A stretch of DNA of 64,000 nt from Sphingomonas azotifigens NBRC 15497. GTDB lineage: Bacteria > Pseudomonadota > Alphaproteobacteria > Sphingomonadales > Sphingomonadaceae. Made by a program: the position numbers and the translations under genes. How positions within the stretch are numbered: the stretch's first letter is position 1; each line of letters opens with the position of its first letter. Of the stretch, positions 25,435 to 33,759 are shown in pieces. The notes beneath the pieces are model-generated. The model did no database searches and was not told where the DNA came from. It saw nothing but the letters and a program-made list of their open reading frames with translations. The stretch is from the NCBI RefSeq assembly GCF_002091475.1, contig NZ_BCTR01000038.1:1-64000 (forward strand). The letters are read 5' to 3'.

Positions 25435-26388
25435 ATGACACGTATGCGCAAGGTCGGTTTTCTGATTCACCCCGGCTTCTCGCCGATGGGATTCGCGGTC
25501 GCGACGGCGTTCGAGATCGCCAATCTGCAAGCGGGGGCGCCGGTCTACGCGGTCCACATGCTGTCCGAGCGCGGCGGCCCGGTGCGCACCTCGGTCGGCT
25601 TCCCGGTGATGACCGAGGCGCTCGACGCCGAGGATTATGACCTGCTGCTGATCGGCGGCGGCATGGAGGAATCGAGCGCCGAGACGATCGCCTTCGTCCG
25701 CCGCGTCGCGGAACGGGCGCGCCGCGTGGCGGCGACCTGCACCGGTGCGTTTCTGCTGGCCGAGGCGGGCCTGCTCGACGGCCGCCGCGCGACGACCCAC
25801 TGGGCCCGCGCCCGCGAGCTGCAGGAGCGCTTCCCCGCCATCAAGGTGGAGGAAGACCGCATCTTCATCGCCGACGGCCATGTCTGGACCTCGGCGGGCA
25901 TGACCGCCGGCATCGACCTCGCGATCGCGCTGATCGAGGAGGATATCGGCATCGAGGCGGCGCGCGGCGTCGCCCGCAAGCTGGTGATGTACCACCGCCG
26001 CACCGGCGGGCAGTCGCAATTCTCCGCGCTGCTCGAGCTCGAGCCCAAGTCCGATCGCATCCAGACCGCGCTCGCTTTTGCCAAGCGCAACCTCGCCCAG
26101 CGGCTGAGCGTCGAGGATCTGGCGGAAGTCGCGCATCTCAGCCCGCGCCAGTTCAGCCGGGCGTTCCAGGCCGAGACCGGCCAGTCGCCCGCCAAGGCGG
26201 TGGAGCACCTCCGGCTGGAGGCGGCGCGGGCGATGATGGAGGATTCGAACCACTCGATCGACGTGGTCGCCCAGCAAACCGGCTTCGGCGACCGCGACCG
26301 GATGCGCCGCGCCTTCCTGCGCGCGTTCGGCCAGCCGCCCCAGGTGATCCGCCGCGCCGCGCGGCCGGGCATGTCGATCGCCGCCTGA
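25435..26388 (+). CDS. GlxA-type AraC-family regulator with DJ-1/PfpI domain
   Basis: 317 residues. N-terminal DJ-1/PfpI-like domain (about 5-170) with the nucleophile-position Cys in AATCTGAFLLAEAGLLDG, then a C-terminal AraC double HTH (RLSVEDLAEVAHLSPRQFSR and VAQQTGFGDRDRMRRAF). These regulators sense small metabolites. An internal ATG at codon 4 is an alternative start. Divergent from the two SDR genes, with a 9-bp inverted repeat between them, so it probably controls that operon. Confidence 0.9.
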   Translation: MTRMRKVGFLIHPGFSPMGFAVATAFEIANLQAGAPVYAVHMLSERGGPVRTSVGFPVMTEALDAEDYDLLLIGGGMEESSAETIAFVRRVAERARRVAATCTGAFLLAEAGLLDGRRATTHWARARELQERFPAIKVEEDRIFIADGHVWTSAGMTAGIDLAIALIEEDIGIEAARGVARKLVMYHRRTGGQSQFSALLELEPKSDRIQTALAFAKRNLAQRLSVEDLAEVAHLSPRQFSRAFQAETGQSPAKAVEHLRLEAARAMMEDSNHSIDVVAQQTGFGDRDRMRRAFLRAFGQPPQVIRRAARPGMSIAA

Positions 26389-26413
26389 GCGTGGTGGAAT
26401 GGAGCGGGATGCC

Positions 26414-26444
26414 GGCATGGCCCAGGCTGTACCCGCGCCATGCC
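26414..26444. terminator. Possible hairpin after the GlxA-type regulator
   Basis: GGCATGGC and GCCATGCC form 8-bp arms with a 15-base loop, in the convergent gap between the regulator and the GST gene. No T tract. Confidence 0.35.
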
Positions 26445-26456
26445 CCGTCTTCCGAT

Positions 26457-26470
26457 CATACCCGGGTATC
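26457..26470. promoter_or_regulatory. CATAC-N4-GTAT dyad in convergent gap
   Basis: CATAC-CCGG-GTATC contains the perfect 12-bp palindrome ATACCCGGGTAT. It matches the dyad repeated at 27-36 kb but sits between convergent genes, so its target is unclear. Confidence 0.4.
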
Positions 26471-26490
26471 ACCGGGCACAGACGGCCGTC

Positions 26491-27114
26491 TCAGGGCTGC
26501 GGGATGACGACCAGTCCCTTGCCCTCGGCCGCCATCGCCGCCTGCACGGCGGGCCGGTCGTTCACATCGGCAAGGAAGCGTTCGAGCTGCGGCAGCTTCG
26601 CCACCTCGAACCCGAAATAATAGGCCCAGCCCGCGATCACGAACAGATAGGCGTCGGCGGCGGTGAAGGTGTCGCCGGTGAGGTAGCGCCGCCCTGCCAG
26701 TGCCGCATCGGCGATGGCGAGCCGCTTGAACAGCCGGTCCCGCGCGAAGGCCATCGCCTCCGGAGAGAGGGCCCAGCGCAGCGGGATATAGCCCTTGTGC
26801 AGTTCGGCGGCGACGAAGCTCTGCCACTCCATCACCCGGTAGCGCGCCATGCTGCCCGCCTCGGGCATCAGATCCTGCCGGCCGGCACGGTCGCAGATAT
26901 ACTGCGCGATCACCATGTTCTCGGTGAGGCTGGAGCCGTCGTCGAGTTCGAGCAGCGGGACCATGCCGCGCGGCGCGACGCCACGATAGTCGCTGCCGTC
27001 GGGCCGGGTCTTGGCGCTGACGTTCACCACCTCCAGCTCGAACGGCAGGCCGACTTCGCGCAGCAGGATATGGACCGAGAGCGAACTCGCGCCGGGATGG
27101 GTATAGAGCTTCAC
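26491..27114 (-). CDS. Glutathione S-transferase
   Basis: 207 residues starting at GTG (GGAG five bases upstream). N-terminal thioredoxin-like domain KLYTHPGASSLSVHILLRE, with the Ser/His region of beta/theta-class GSTs, PRGMVPLLELDDG with the cis-Pro, and LTENMVIAQYI. C-terminal helical domain about 90-200. Conjugates glutathione to electrophiles or uses it for reduction. The start overlaps the stop of the upstream small gene by GTGA, which supports the GTG start and co-translation. Confidence 0.88.
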   Translation of the reverse strand: MKLYTHPGASSLSVHILLREVGLPFELEVVNVSAKTRPDGSDYRGVAPRGMVPLLELDDGSSLTENMVIAQYICDRAGRQDLMPEAGSMARYRVMEWQSFVAAELHKGYIPLRWALSPEAMAFARDRLFKRLAIADAALAGRRYLTGDTFTAADAYLFVIAGWAYYFGFEVAKLPQLERFLADVNDRPAVQAAMAAEGKGLVVIPQP

Positions 27115-27521
27115 TTTATCTCCGCGCGTGGCTGGGTTTGCGCCTGTTCGAGGCTGGCGAGCAGCAACAGCAACTGGCCATTGGAATATCCGGCGCGGCG
27201 AAACAGCGCGACATCCTCGTCCGCCAGCCGCACGCCGCCGATCTGGGCACACGCGGCGACGCGGCTCAGCACCTCCAACCGATCGACGGCCATGCGCCGT
27301 ACGCGCGGGCCGCCGAACAGCCCGCGCAGCAGCGCGCCCAGCCGGAACAGCCCGCCGCGCGCCTCGACGCCCTCCTGCTGGCCGATCGCGATGGCGAGCC
27401 ATTCGAGCGGGGTGAAGCCGCAGCGGCCCGTGTCCAGCCCCGACGTCCCGGGCACGAGACCCAGCGCCTCGGCATAGGGGTGCGCAGGACCTTCGAAGCG
27501 AAGCTGCGGGCCGTGCATCAT
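27111..27521 (-). CDS. Conserved-looking protein of unknown function
   Basis: 136 residues from the ATG preceded by GGAGGAGG at six bases. No family recognised. It is mostly helical-looking with no signal peptide or membrane segment; the middle (about 75-110) is Leu/Arg-rich and the C-terminus (GQLLLLLASLEQAQTQ) is amphipathic. It overlaps the GST start by GTGA, so the two are probably made together. Upstream is the divergent iorA-type gene with a CATAC-N4-GTATG dyad between them. Confidence 0.7.
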   Translation of the reverse strand: MMHGPQLRFEGPAHPYAEALGLVPGTSGLDTGRCGFTPLEWLAIAIGQQEGVEARGGLFRLGALLRGLFGGPRVRRMAVDRLEVLSRVAACAQIGGVRLADEDVALFRRAGYSNGQLLLLLASLEQAQTQPRAEIK

Positions 27522-27614
27522 CGGGTGCCTCCTCCGGCTGCGACTGCGGGTTGGTGGAGCTTGAGGATCGTCGCCTTTGCGCAGTTCCGAAATCGTACGA
27601 TCGGCCAAGCGGGG

Positions 27615-27628
27615 CATACGGCCGTATG
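27615..27628. promoter_or_regulatory. Perfect CATAC-GGCC-GTATG dyad
   Basis: 14-bp perfect palindrome in the divergent promoter between the unknown/GST operon and the iorA-iorB-cytochrome operon, 67 bp before the iorA-like start. Best match to the motif repeated across this region. Confidence 0.65.
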
Positions 27629-27694
27629 GCTGCGCGCAACCTCCCGCGCGGGTAGCGTCGGCGGCATACTCAACCCGGCTTTCCAGAGGGGCGC

Positions 27695-28156
27695 ATGCTC
27701 GAGCTATCGATCAACGGCGAGGCGCACCACGCCGACGTGACGGCGGACGTGCCGCTGCTCTGGGTGCTGCGCGATGTGCTGGGCATGACCGGCACCAAGT
27801 TCGGCTGCGGCATCGCCCAGTGCGGCGCCTGCACCGTGCACCTCGACGGCCAGCCCGTCCGCGCGTGCCAGCTGCCGGTCGGCCTGGTCGGCGCGCGCAA
27901 GATCACCACGGTGGAAGGCGTCGGCGCCACGCCGGCCGGGGCTGCCGTGCAGAAGGCCTGGCTCGACCTGGACGTGATCCAGTGCGGCTATTGCCAGTCC
28001 GGCCAGATCATGTCCGCGGCGGCGCTGATCGCCAGCACCCCCGCCCCCAGCGATGCGGACATCGACGCGGCGATGGCGGGCAATATCTGTCGCTGCGGCA
28101 CCTATGTCCGCATCCGCGAGGGCATCAAGAAGGCCGCGGCGGAGCACCACGCATGA
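27695..28156 (+). CDS. [2Fe-2S] small subunit of a molybdenum hydroxylase (IorA-like)
   Basis: 153 residues. N-terminal plant-type [2Fe-2S] site [17 protein letters not shown] with a fourth Cys in VRACQLP; C-terminal all-helical [2Fe-2S] domain with [12 protein letters not shown] and [10 protein letters not shown]. This is the electron-transfer subunit of isoquinoline/aldehyde oxidoreductase-type enzymes without a separate FAD subunit. ATGA overlap with the large subunit. Electrons probably pass to the cytochrome c encoded third in the operon. Confidence 0.93.
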   Translation: MLELSINGEAHHADVTADVPLLWVLRDVLGMTGTKFGCGIAQCGACTVHLDGQPVRACQLPVGLVGARKITTVEGVGATPAGAAVQKAWLDLDVIQCGYCQSGQIMSAAALIASTPAPSDADIDAAMAGNICRCGTYVRIREGIKKAAAEHHA

Positions 28157-30297
28157 ACGCCGTCGCCCCCACCCGCCGCCAGCTGCTGCGCGGGATGGCC
28201 GCGGGCGGCTTCGTCCTCGCGGTCGGCCTGGCCGGCGGGCAGCTCGCCGTGGCGGGCGACGACGCCCATGCCGCGGCCTTCGCGCCCGACGCGTTCATCC
28301 GCATCGGCACCGATGGCGCGATGACGCTGATCATGCCGCAGGTCGAGATGGGCCAGGGCATCTACACGACGCTCGCCATGCTGATCGCCGAGGAGCTGGA
28401 CGTCGATCTCGCCACGGTGACGCTGGCGGAGGCGCCGCCGAGCGACGCGCTGTACGGCAACCCGCTGTTCAAGATCCAGATGACCGGCGGCTCGACCTCG
28501 GTCCGCGCCTATTTCCTGCCGATGCGCAGGGCCGGCGCCGCCGCCCGCGCGATGCTGGTACAGGCCGCCGCCGCACGCTGGCGCGTCGATCCGGCGAGCT
28601 GCACGACCGAGGCGGGGCAGGTCCGCCACGCCGCCAGCGGCCGGTCGATCGGTTATGGCGCGATCGCCGGCGCCGCCGCCCGGCTCAAGCCGCCGGCCGA
28701 GCCGGTGCTGAAGGACCCGAAGACCTTTCGCCTCGTCGGCAAGCCGCACCACCGGCTGGACACCGCGCACAAGGTCGACGGCAGCCTGAAATACGGCATC
28801 GATGTGATGCCCGAGGGCGTGAAATTCGCCACGCTCGCCGCCAGCCCGGTGCTCGGCGGCAAGGTGGCGCATGTCGACGACAGCCAGGCCAGGGCGCTTC
28901 CCGGCGTCCGCCAGATCGTCGTGCTCGACGATATCGTCGCGGTGGTCGGCGACCATATGTGGGCGGCCAAGCAGGGCCTGGATGCGCTCGCCATCACCTG
29001 GGACGACGGCGCCAATGCCGCCGTCTCCACCGAAACGCTGTGGCAGGGCCTGCAAGCCGCCGCGGCCCAGCCCGGCGTCGCCGCCACCAAGGCCGCCCCG
29101 ATCGACGCCACTGGCGAAGACGTGGTTTCGGCGCAGTACGAGATCCCGCTGCTCGCCCATGCGCCCATGGAGCCGATGAACTGCACGGTGCACGTCAAGC
29201 CCGGCGCCTGCGAGCTGTGGGTCGGCACCCAGGTCAGCACCAAGGCGCAGGGCATCGCCGCCAAGGCGCTCGGCATCCCGCCCGAAGCGGTGACGGTCAA
29301 CAACCACCTGATCGGCGGCGGCTTCGGCCGGCGGCTCGAAGTCGACATGGTCGAGAAGGCCGTCCGCGTCGCGCAGAAGGTCGACGGCCCGGTCAAGATC
29401 GTCTGGACCCGCGAGGAAGACATCCAGAAGGCGATGTATCGCTCGCTCTATGGCAGCTGGATGAGCGCCAGGCTGCAGGACGGCAAGCCGGTCGCCTGGG
29501 AGCACAAGGTCGTCGGTCCGGCGGTGATCGCGCGCTTCCTTCCCCCGGCCTTTACTGGCGGCATCGACATCGACGCCGTCGACGGCGCGGTCGAGACGCC
29601 CTATGTGCTGCCCGACATGGCCGTCCGCTATGTCCGGCACGAGCCGGTGGGCGTCCAGACCTGCTTCTGGCGCGGCGTCGGGCCGAACAACAACGTCTTC
29701 TCCACCGAATGCTTTGTCGACCTGCTGGCGAACAAGGCGGGCACGGACCCGCTCGACTATCGCCGCAGCCTCACCGATCCCAAGGGTCGGGCGCGGCACG
29801 TGCTCGATCTCGCCGCCGAAAAGGCCGGCTGGGGCACGCCGCTCCCGGCACGCTCGGGGCGCGGCATCTGCCTGCAATTCGCCTTCGGCAGCTATCTCGC
29901 AACCATCGCCGAGGTCGCCGTGGCGGACGACGGCACGGTGCGCGTGCAGCGCCTCGTCACTGCGGTGGATTGCGGGGTCACCGTCAATCCGGACGGGGTG
30001 ATCGCGCAGATCCAGGGCGGGCATGTGTTCGGCCTCTCCGCGGTGCTCCACCAGCAGATCACGCTGGAAAAGGGCCGCGTGCAGCAGAGCAATTTCCACG
30101 ACTATCGCGTGCTGCGCATCGACGAGATGCCGCAGATCGAGGTCCATCTGGTCGCCAGCGCCGAGGCGCCGGGCGGCATCGGCGAGCCCGGCACGGTGAG
30201 CGTCCAGCCGGCGGTGGCCAACGCGGTCTATGCCGCGACCGGCGTGCAGCTGACTCGCATGCCGATCGATCCCGCTCTCATCGCACGAAAGGCCTGA
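28153..30297 (+). CDS. Molybdopterin-binding large subunit, Tat-exported (IorB-like)
   Basis: 714 residues. Twin-arginine leader [13 protein letters not shown] (about 8-20), then molybdenum hydroxylase domains: an early DUF-type segment [56 protein letters not shown] and the terminal [20 protein letters not shown] with the Glu expected at the Mo site. The exported IorB-like family oxidises aldehydes or N-heterocycles in the periplasm with a cytochrome c acceptor. Substrate unknown. The next gene begins one base after the stop. Confidence 0.92.
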   Translation: MNAVAPTRRQLLRGMAAGGFVLAVGLAGGQLAVAGDDAHAAAFAPDAFIRIGTDGAMTLIMPQVEMGQGIYTTLAMLIAEELDVDLATVTLAEAPPSDALYGNPLFKIQMTGGSTSVRAYFLPMRRAGAAARAMLVQAAAARWRVDPASCTTEAGQVRHAASGRSIGYGAIAGAAARLKPPAEPVLKDPKTFRLVGKPHHRLDTAHKVDGSLKYGIDVMPEGVKFATLAASPVLGGKVAHVDDSQARALPGVRQIVVLDDIVAVVGDHMWAAKQGLDALAITWDDGANAAVSTETLWQGLQAAAAQPGVAATKAAPIDATGEDVVSAQYEIPLLAHAPMEPMNCTVHVKPGACELWVGTQVSTKAQGIAAKALGIPPEAVTVNNHLIGGGFGRRLEVDMVEKAVRVAQKVDGPVKIVWTREEDIQKAMYRSLYGSWMSARLQDGKPVAWEHKVVGPAVIARFLPPAFTGGIDIDAVDGAVETPYVLPDMAVRYVRHEPVGVQTCFWRGVGPNNNVFSTECFVDLLANKAGTDPLDYRRSLTDPKGRARHVLDLAAEKAGWGTPLPARSGRGICLQFAFGSYLATIAEVAVADDGTVRVQRLVTAVDCGVTVNPDGVIAQIQGGHVFGLSAVLHQQITLEKGRVQQSNFHDYRVLRIDEMPQIEVHLVASAEAPGGIGEPGTVSVQPAVANAVYAATGVQLTRMPIDPALIARKA

Positions 30298-30298
30298 C

Positions 30299-31633
30299 AT
30301 GGCGATCCGCACCCGCACCGTCGCCCTGCTCCTGGGCGCTGCCGTGGTGATCGGCGGCGGCGCCGTCGCCGGCCGCATGCTGTTCCTCCCCGGCCCGCTC
30401 GACTTTGCGGGCGGCACCAGGGTCGCGCTCGCCGACTATAAGGGCCCCTCCCCCATCGGCGTGCCGGCCAAGCTGGCCCATGCCAGCCTGATCGAGAAGG
30501 GCCGCTACCTCACCGACGCGGCCGATTGCCGCGCCTGCCACACCGCCAAGGGCGGCACGCCCTTCGCCGGTGGGCGGCCGTTCAAGCTGCCCTTCGGCAC
30601 GCTCTACACGCCCAACATCACGCCCGACAAAGCCACCGGCATCGGCAACTGGACCGACGCGCAGTTCCTCCGCGCGGTGCACCAGGGCATTTCGGCGGAC
30701 GGCACGCGGCTCTACCCGGCCTTGCCCTATGCCTCCTATGCGCTGATGCCCGATGCGGACGTGCTGGCGATCAAGGCCTATCTCTTCTCGCTCCAGCCGG
30801 TGCGGCAGGCCAACCTGCCCAACAGCTTCACCTTTCCCTACAACCAGCGCTGGCTGATGGGGTTCTGGGGATATTTCTTCAACAAGGACAAGCGCTTCGA
30901 GCCGATCGCCGAGCGCAGCCCGGAATGGAACCGCGGCGCCTATCTGGTCGAAGGCCCGGCGCATTGCGGCGAATGCCACACCCCGCGCACCCTGGCGCAG
31001 GCGATGAATACCCGCCAAAAATTTGCTGGCGGTGCGGCCGAGGGCTGGAATGCCTACAACATCACCGGCGACCGCACGACCGGCATCGGCGCGTGGAGCA
31101 AGCCGGAAATCGAGGCCTATCTCGCCACCGGCCATGCGAACGGCCGCAGCGTCGCCTCGGGGCCGATGCGCGAGGCGGTGGATCTCAGCTTCTCCAAGCT
31201 GACCAAGGGCGACATCGCCGCCATCGCCACCTACCTCCAGACGATCCCGCCGATCCACAGCGCCCGCCTGGGGGCTCCTGCCGCATTCGCCGCCGCATCG
31301 CACGCACAGGGGCCGGCCGACAACCCGATCGGCAAGCGCGTGTTCGAGCAGGCCTGTGTCAGCTGCCATGCCTGGAGCGGCAAGGGCGCGCTCGTCGCCG
31401 ATGCCCAGCTCACCGCCAAGAAGGCGGTCAGCGACCCCACCGCGGCGAACGTCGCGCTGATGGTGCTGCAGGGCACCGGCCCGCAAACCGCCGGCCGCCC
31501 CTACATGCCGGGCTTCGCGCGCAGCTACAGCGATACCGAGATCGCCGCCGTCGCCAATTACGTGACCGCGCGCTTCGGCACGATGCCCTCGAAGATCGCG
31601 CCCAGGGACGTCGCCAAGCTCCGCGCCGAATAG
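30299..31633 (+). CDS. Membrane-anchored triheme cytochrome c
   Basis: 444 residues with an N-terminal hydrophobic anchor (about 8-26). Three heme sites: CRACH (about 77), CGECH (about 223) and CVSCH (about 355), matching the AdhB/alcohol dehydrogenase cytochrome subunit layout. It takes electrons from the periplasmic Mo enzyme and passes them to quinone or an oxidase. Translated with a one-base gap after the large subunit. Confidence 0.92.
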   Translation: MAIRTRTVALLLGAAVVIGGGAVAGRMLFLPGPLDFAGGTRVALADYKGPSPIGVPAKLAHASLIEKGRYLTDAADCRACHTAKGGTPFAGGRPFKLPFGTLYTPNITPDKATGIGNWTDAQFLRAVHQGISADGTRLYPALPYASYALMPDADVLAIKAYLFSLQPVRQANLPNSFTFPYNQRWLMGFWGYFFNKDKRFEPIAERSPEWNRGAYLVEGPAHCGECHTPRTLAQAMNTRQKFAGGAAEGWNAYNITGDRTTGIGAWSKPEIEAYLATGHANGRSVASGPMREAVDLSFSKLTKGDIAAIATYLQTIPPIHSARLGAPAAFAAASHAQGPADNPIGKRVFEQACVSCHAWSGKGALVADAQLTAKKAVSDPTAANVALMVLQGTGPQTAGRPYMPGFARSYSDTEIAAVANYVTARFGTMPSKIAPRDVAKLRAE

Positions 31634-31643
31634 GTCCGCACCC

Positions 31644-31657
31644 CATACCCCGGTAGG
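31644..31657. promoter_or_regulatory. CATAC-N4-GTAGG dyad before the FixJ-type regulator
   Basis: CATAC-CCCG-GTAGG, one mismatch to the dyad, 11 bp after the cytochrome stop and 95 bp before the regulator start. Flanking C4/G4 tracts could also form a hairpin. Confidence 0.5.
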
Positions 31658-31686
31658 GGCATCCGGGATTTTACGGAGAGCGGCCG

Positions 31687-31794
31687 ATGCGATATGCTTC
31701 GTTTCGTTGCTGCAACGCGCCGTTCGGGCCCGCTCCAGCAGGAGAATGGGAATGCTGGCATTGCGAGAAGAGCGCCCCGCCCCGACAACGTTGA
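31687..31794 (+). CDS. Possible 35-residue leader ORF overlapping the FixJ-type regulator
   Basis: ATG with GGAGAG six bases upstream. The frame is Cys-rich (FRCCNAP, ECWHCEK) and ends inside the regulator gene in another frame. It could be a translated leader affecting regulator expression, or chance. No homologue recognised. Confidence 0.2.
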   Translation: MRYASFRCCNAPFGPAPAGEWECWHCEKSAPPRQR

Positions 31795-32399
31795 AGGCAA
31801 GCCAGATCTTCGTCGTCGACGACGACGCGATGCTTCGCGAAGCCCTGGTCGACCTGTTCGGATCGGTGGGGCTGCACGCCGAAGCCTTCCCATCCACCCG
31901 CGCCTTTCTCGACGCACCGCGCCGCGACGTGCCGAGCTGCCTCGTGCTCGATGTGCGCATGCCCGAGGAAAGCGGCCTCGACCTCCAGCGCCGGATGAAC
32001 GACCAGGGCTTGCGCATCCCGATCATCTTCATCACCGGCCACGCGGATGTGCCGATGTCGGTGCGGGCGATGAAGCTGGGCGCGGTCAACTTCCTGCCCA
32101 AGCCGTTCCGCGACCAGGAATTGCTCGACGCCGTGGGCGAAGCGCTCCGTCAGGATGCCGAGCAGCGCGCCGCCGAGGCCGACACCGCCGAGTTGCGCAA
32201 GCTCGCCGAGCGGCTCACCCCGCGCGAGCTGGACGTGCTCAAGGCGGTTGATCGCGGCCTGCTCAACAAGCAGATCGCCTATGAACTCGGCATCGCCGAG
32301 ATCACCGTGAAGATGCACCGCAGCAGTGCCTTCCGGAAGCTCAAGGCGACCACCGTGGCCGACATGATCCAGAAGGTCCGCGCGCTCAATCTGCGCTGA
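31752..32399 (+). CDS. FixJ/TodT-type response regulator
   Basis: 215 residues. GGAG seven bases before the ATG. Receiver IFVVDDDAMLREALVDLF, phospho-Asp in CLVLDVRMPEESG, Lys in NFLPKPFRD; then LuxR-type HTH LTPRELDVLKAVDRG and IAEITVKMHRSSAFRKL. FixJ-family regulators usually pair with PAS kinases such as the one at 38404. The CATAC-N4-GTATG dyads around this gene are candidate binding sites. Confidence 0.92.
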   Translation: MLALREERPAPTTLKASQIFVVDDDAMLREALVDLFGSVGLHAEAFPSTRAFLDAPRRDVPSCLVLDVRMPEESGLDLQRRMNDQGLRIPIIFITGHADVPMSVRAMKLGAVNFLPKPFRDQELLDAVGEALRQDAEQRAAEADTAELRKLAERLTPRELDVLKAVDRGLLNKQIAYELGIAEITVKMHRSSAFRKLKATTVADMIQKVRALNLR

Positions 32400-32421
32400 G
32401 CGGGGCGGCTACCAGCCCCTG

Positions 32422-32435
32422 CATACCTCCGTCTA
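32422..32435. promoter_or_regulatory. Half-conserved CATAC-N4 dyad before the CMD gene
   Basis: CATAC-CTCC-GTCTA: left half exact, right half partly matching, 70 bp before the CMD-family start. Confidence 0.3.
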
Positions 32436-32505
32436 GTGCGTCCGATCCCCTGCCGCCTGCTACACCGTTTCCGGCCCGCAACGGGCAGGAATTCGGAGAA
32501 ACATC

Positions 32506-32850
32506 ATGCACATGCTGGATTGGAACACCTATCGCGAGCAGGTTCTGGCGGGGGTCGGCAGCCTCGGCAAGCTCACCCCCGACACGGTGCGCGGCTATGC
32601 GATGATCGGCGGTGCCGGCGCCAAGACCAACCATCTCGACGCCAAGACGCGCGAACTGATTGCGGTCGCCGTGGCGATCAGCCTGCGCTGTGACGGCTGC
32701 ATCACCGTCCATACCGACGCCGCACGCAAGGCGGGCGCGACCCAGGAGGAACTGGCCGAGGCGCTGGGCGTGGCGATCGGCCTCAATGCCGGTGCGGGCC
32801 TGGTCTATTCGACCCGCGCGATGGACGCCTTCGCCGCCGCGGGAGAGTGA
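32506..32850 (+). CDS. Carboxymuconolactone decarboxylase/AhpD-family protein
   Basis: 114 residues, one CMD domain. The AhpD-type redox motif is present (RCDGCITVHTDAARKAG; Cys-x2-Cys then His), so a thiol-peroxidase/disulfide role fits better than lactone decarboxylation. GGAG is upstream. It lies between the FixJ-type regulator and a convergent aldo/keto reductase gene, and a variant of the shared dyad precedes it. Confidence 0.88.
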   Translation: MHMLDWNTYREQVLAGVGSLGKLTPDTVRGYAMIGGAGAKTNHLDAKTRELIAVAVAISLRCDGCITVHTDAARKAGATQEELAEALGVAIGLNAGAGLVYSTRAMDAFAAAGE

Positions 32851-32859
32851 GCGGGCGCT

Positions 32860-32881
32860 CCCCTCCCGCGCGCGGGAGGGG
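32860..32881. terminator. Bidirectional palindromic terminator
   Basis: A perfect 22-bp palindrome (CCCCTCCCGCG / CGCGGGAGGGG) fills the 33-bp gap between the convergent CMD and aldo/keto reductase genes. Confidence 0.6.
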
Positions 32882-32883
32882 AA

Positions 32884-33756
32884 TTACCCCCGCCCGGCCT
32901 CGTCCAGTTCGGCAAAGGCTTCCTCGCTCAGCCGGATCGCGGCGGCGGCGACATTTTCCTCGAGATGATGAACCTGGCCGGTACCCGGGATCGGCAGCAT
33001 CACCGGGCTGCGTTGGAGCAGCCAGGCCAGCGCGATCTGCCCCGGTGTCGCACCATGGTCTTGCGCGATCCGATCGAGCACTGATCCCTTTTCGGTCAGC
33101 TTGCCCGCCGACAGCGGATACCAGGGGATGAAGCCGATTCCCTCGCGCGCGCAATAATCGAGCACGTCCTCGCTGCTGCGGTCGCCCAGATTGTAGCGGT
33201 TCTGCACCGTCGCCACCGGGAACACCGCACGCGCAGCCGCGATCTCCGCCACCGTCACCTGGCTGAGGCCGGCATGGCGAATGACGCCTTCTGCCAACAG
33301 CCGCGCGATCGCATCGAACTGCTCGCCCGCCGGCACCTTGGGATCGATGCGATGCAGCTGCCAGAGGTCGATCGTCTCGACCCCGAGCAGCTCGCGGCTG
33401 CGATGCGCTTGGGCGATCAGATAGTCCGGATCGCCATGCGGCGCCCACTGGTCCGGCCCGGGCCGCTTGAGCCCGGCCTTCGTGGCGACGAACAGCCCGT
33501 CATAGGGATGCAACGCCTCGCGGATCAGCGGTTCGGAGATGTCCGGGCCATAGGAATCGGCGGTATCGATGAAATTCACGCCCAGCGCGGGCAGGCGGCG
33601 CAGCGTCGCCAGCGCGGCCTCGCGGTCGCGGGGCGGCCCCCACACGCCGGGCCCGGCGATGCGCATCGCGCCATAGCCGAGGCGGACGACCTCCCTCTCG
33701 CCGCCGATCTTGAAGGTGCCGGCCGCGCGCGTGTCCGGGGTGCGAGTATCGGTCAT
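32884..33756 (-). CDS. Aldo/keto reductase
   Basis: 290 residues. AKR barrel with [11 protein letters not shown] (catalytic Asp, and Tyr), [10 protein letters not shown] (Lys) and LWQLHRID (His), the full tetrad; NADPH-binding end [13 protein letters not shown]. Reduces aldehydes or ketones in the cytosol. It starts 3 bp after the aldehyde dehydrogenase stop, so the two form an operon able to reduce or oxidise the same aldehyde pool. Confidence 0.92.
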   Translation of the reverse strand: MTDTRTPDTRAAGTFKIGGEREVVRLGYGAMRIAGPGVWGPPRDREAALATLRRLPALGVNFIDTADSYGPDISEPLIREALHPYDGLFVATKAGLKRPGPDQWAPHGDPDYLIAQAHRSRELLGVETIDLWQLHRIDPKVPAGEQFDAIARLLAEGVIRHAGLSQVTVAEIAAARAVFPVATVQNRYNLGDRSSEDVLDYCAREGIGFIPWYPLSAGKLTEKGSVLDRIAQDHGATPGQIALAWLLQRSPVMLPIPGTGQVHHLEENVAAAAIRLSEEAFAELDEAGRG

Positions 33757-33759
33757 GGC

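Noticed and set aside
26457..26470. Perfect ATACCCGGGTAT palindrome as a promoter element of the GST or GlxA-type gene
   Set aside because: It lies between the 3' ends of convergent genes, so it cannot be a promoter operator for either. It is kept as a listed motif copy only.
27592..27601. ATCGTACGAT 10-bp palindrome upstream of iorA-like gene
   Set aside because: Short palindromes of this kind arise by chance; unlike the CATAC dyad it is not repeated at other promoters.
28102..30417. Minus-strand open frame opposite the IorB-like gene
   Set aside because: Shadow of a high-GC gene; composition only.
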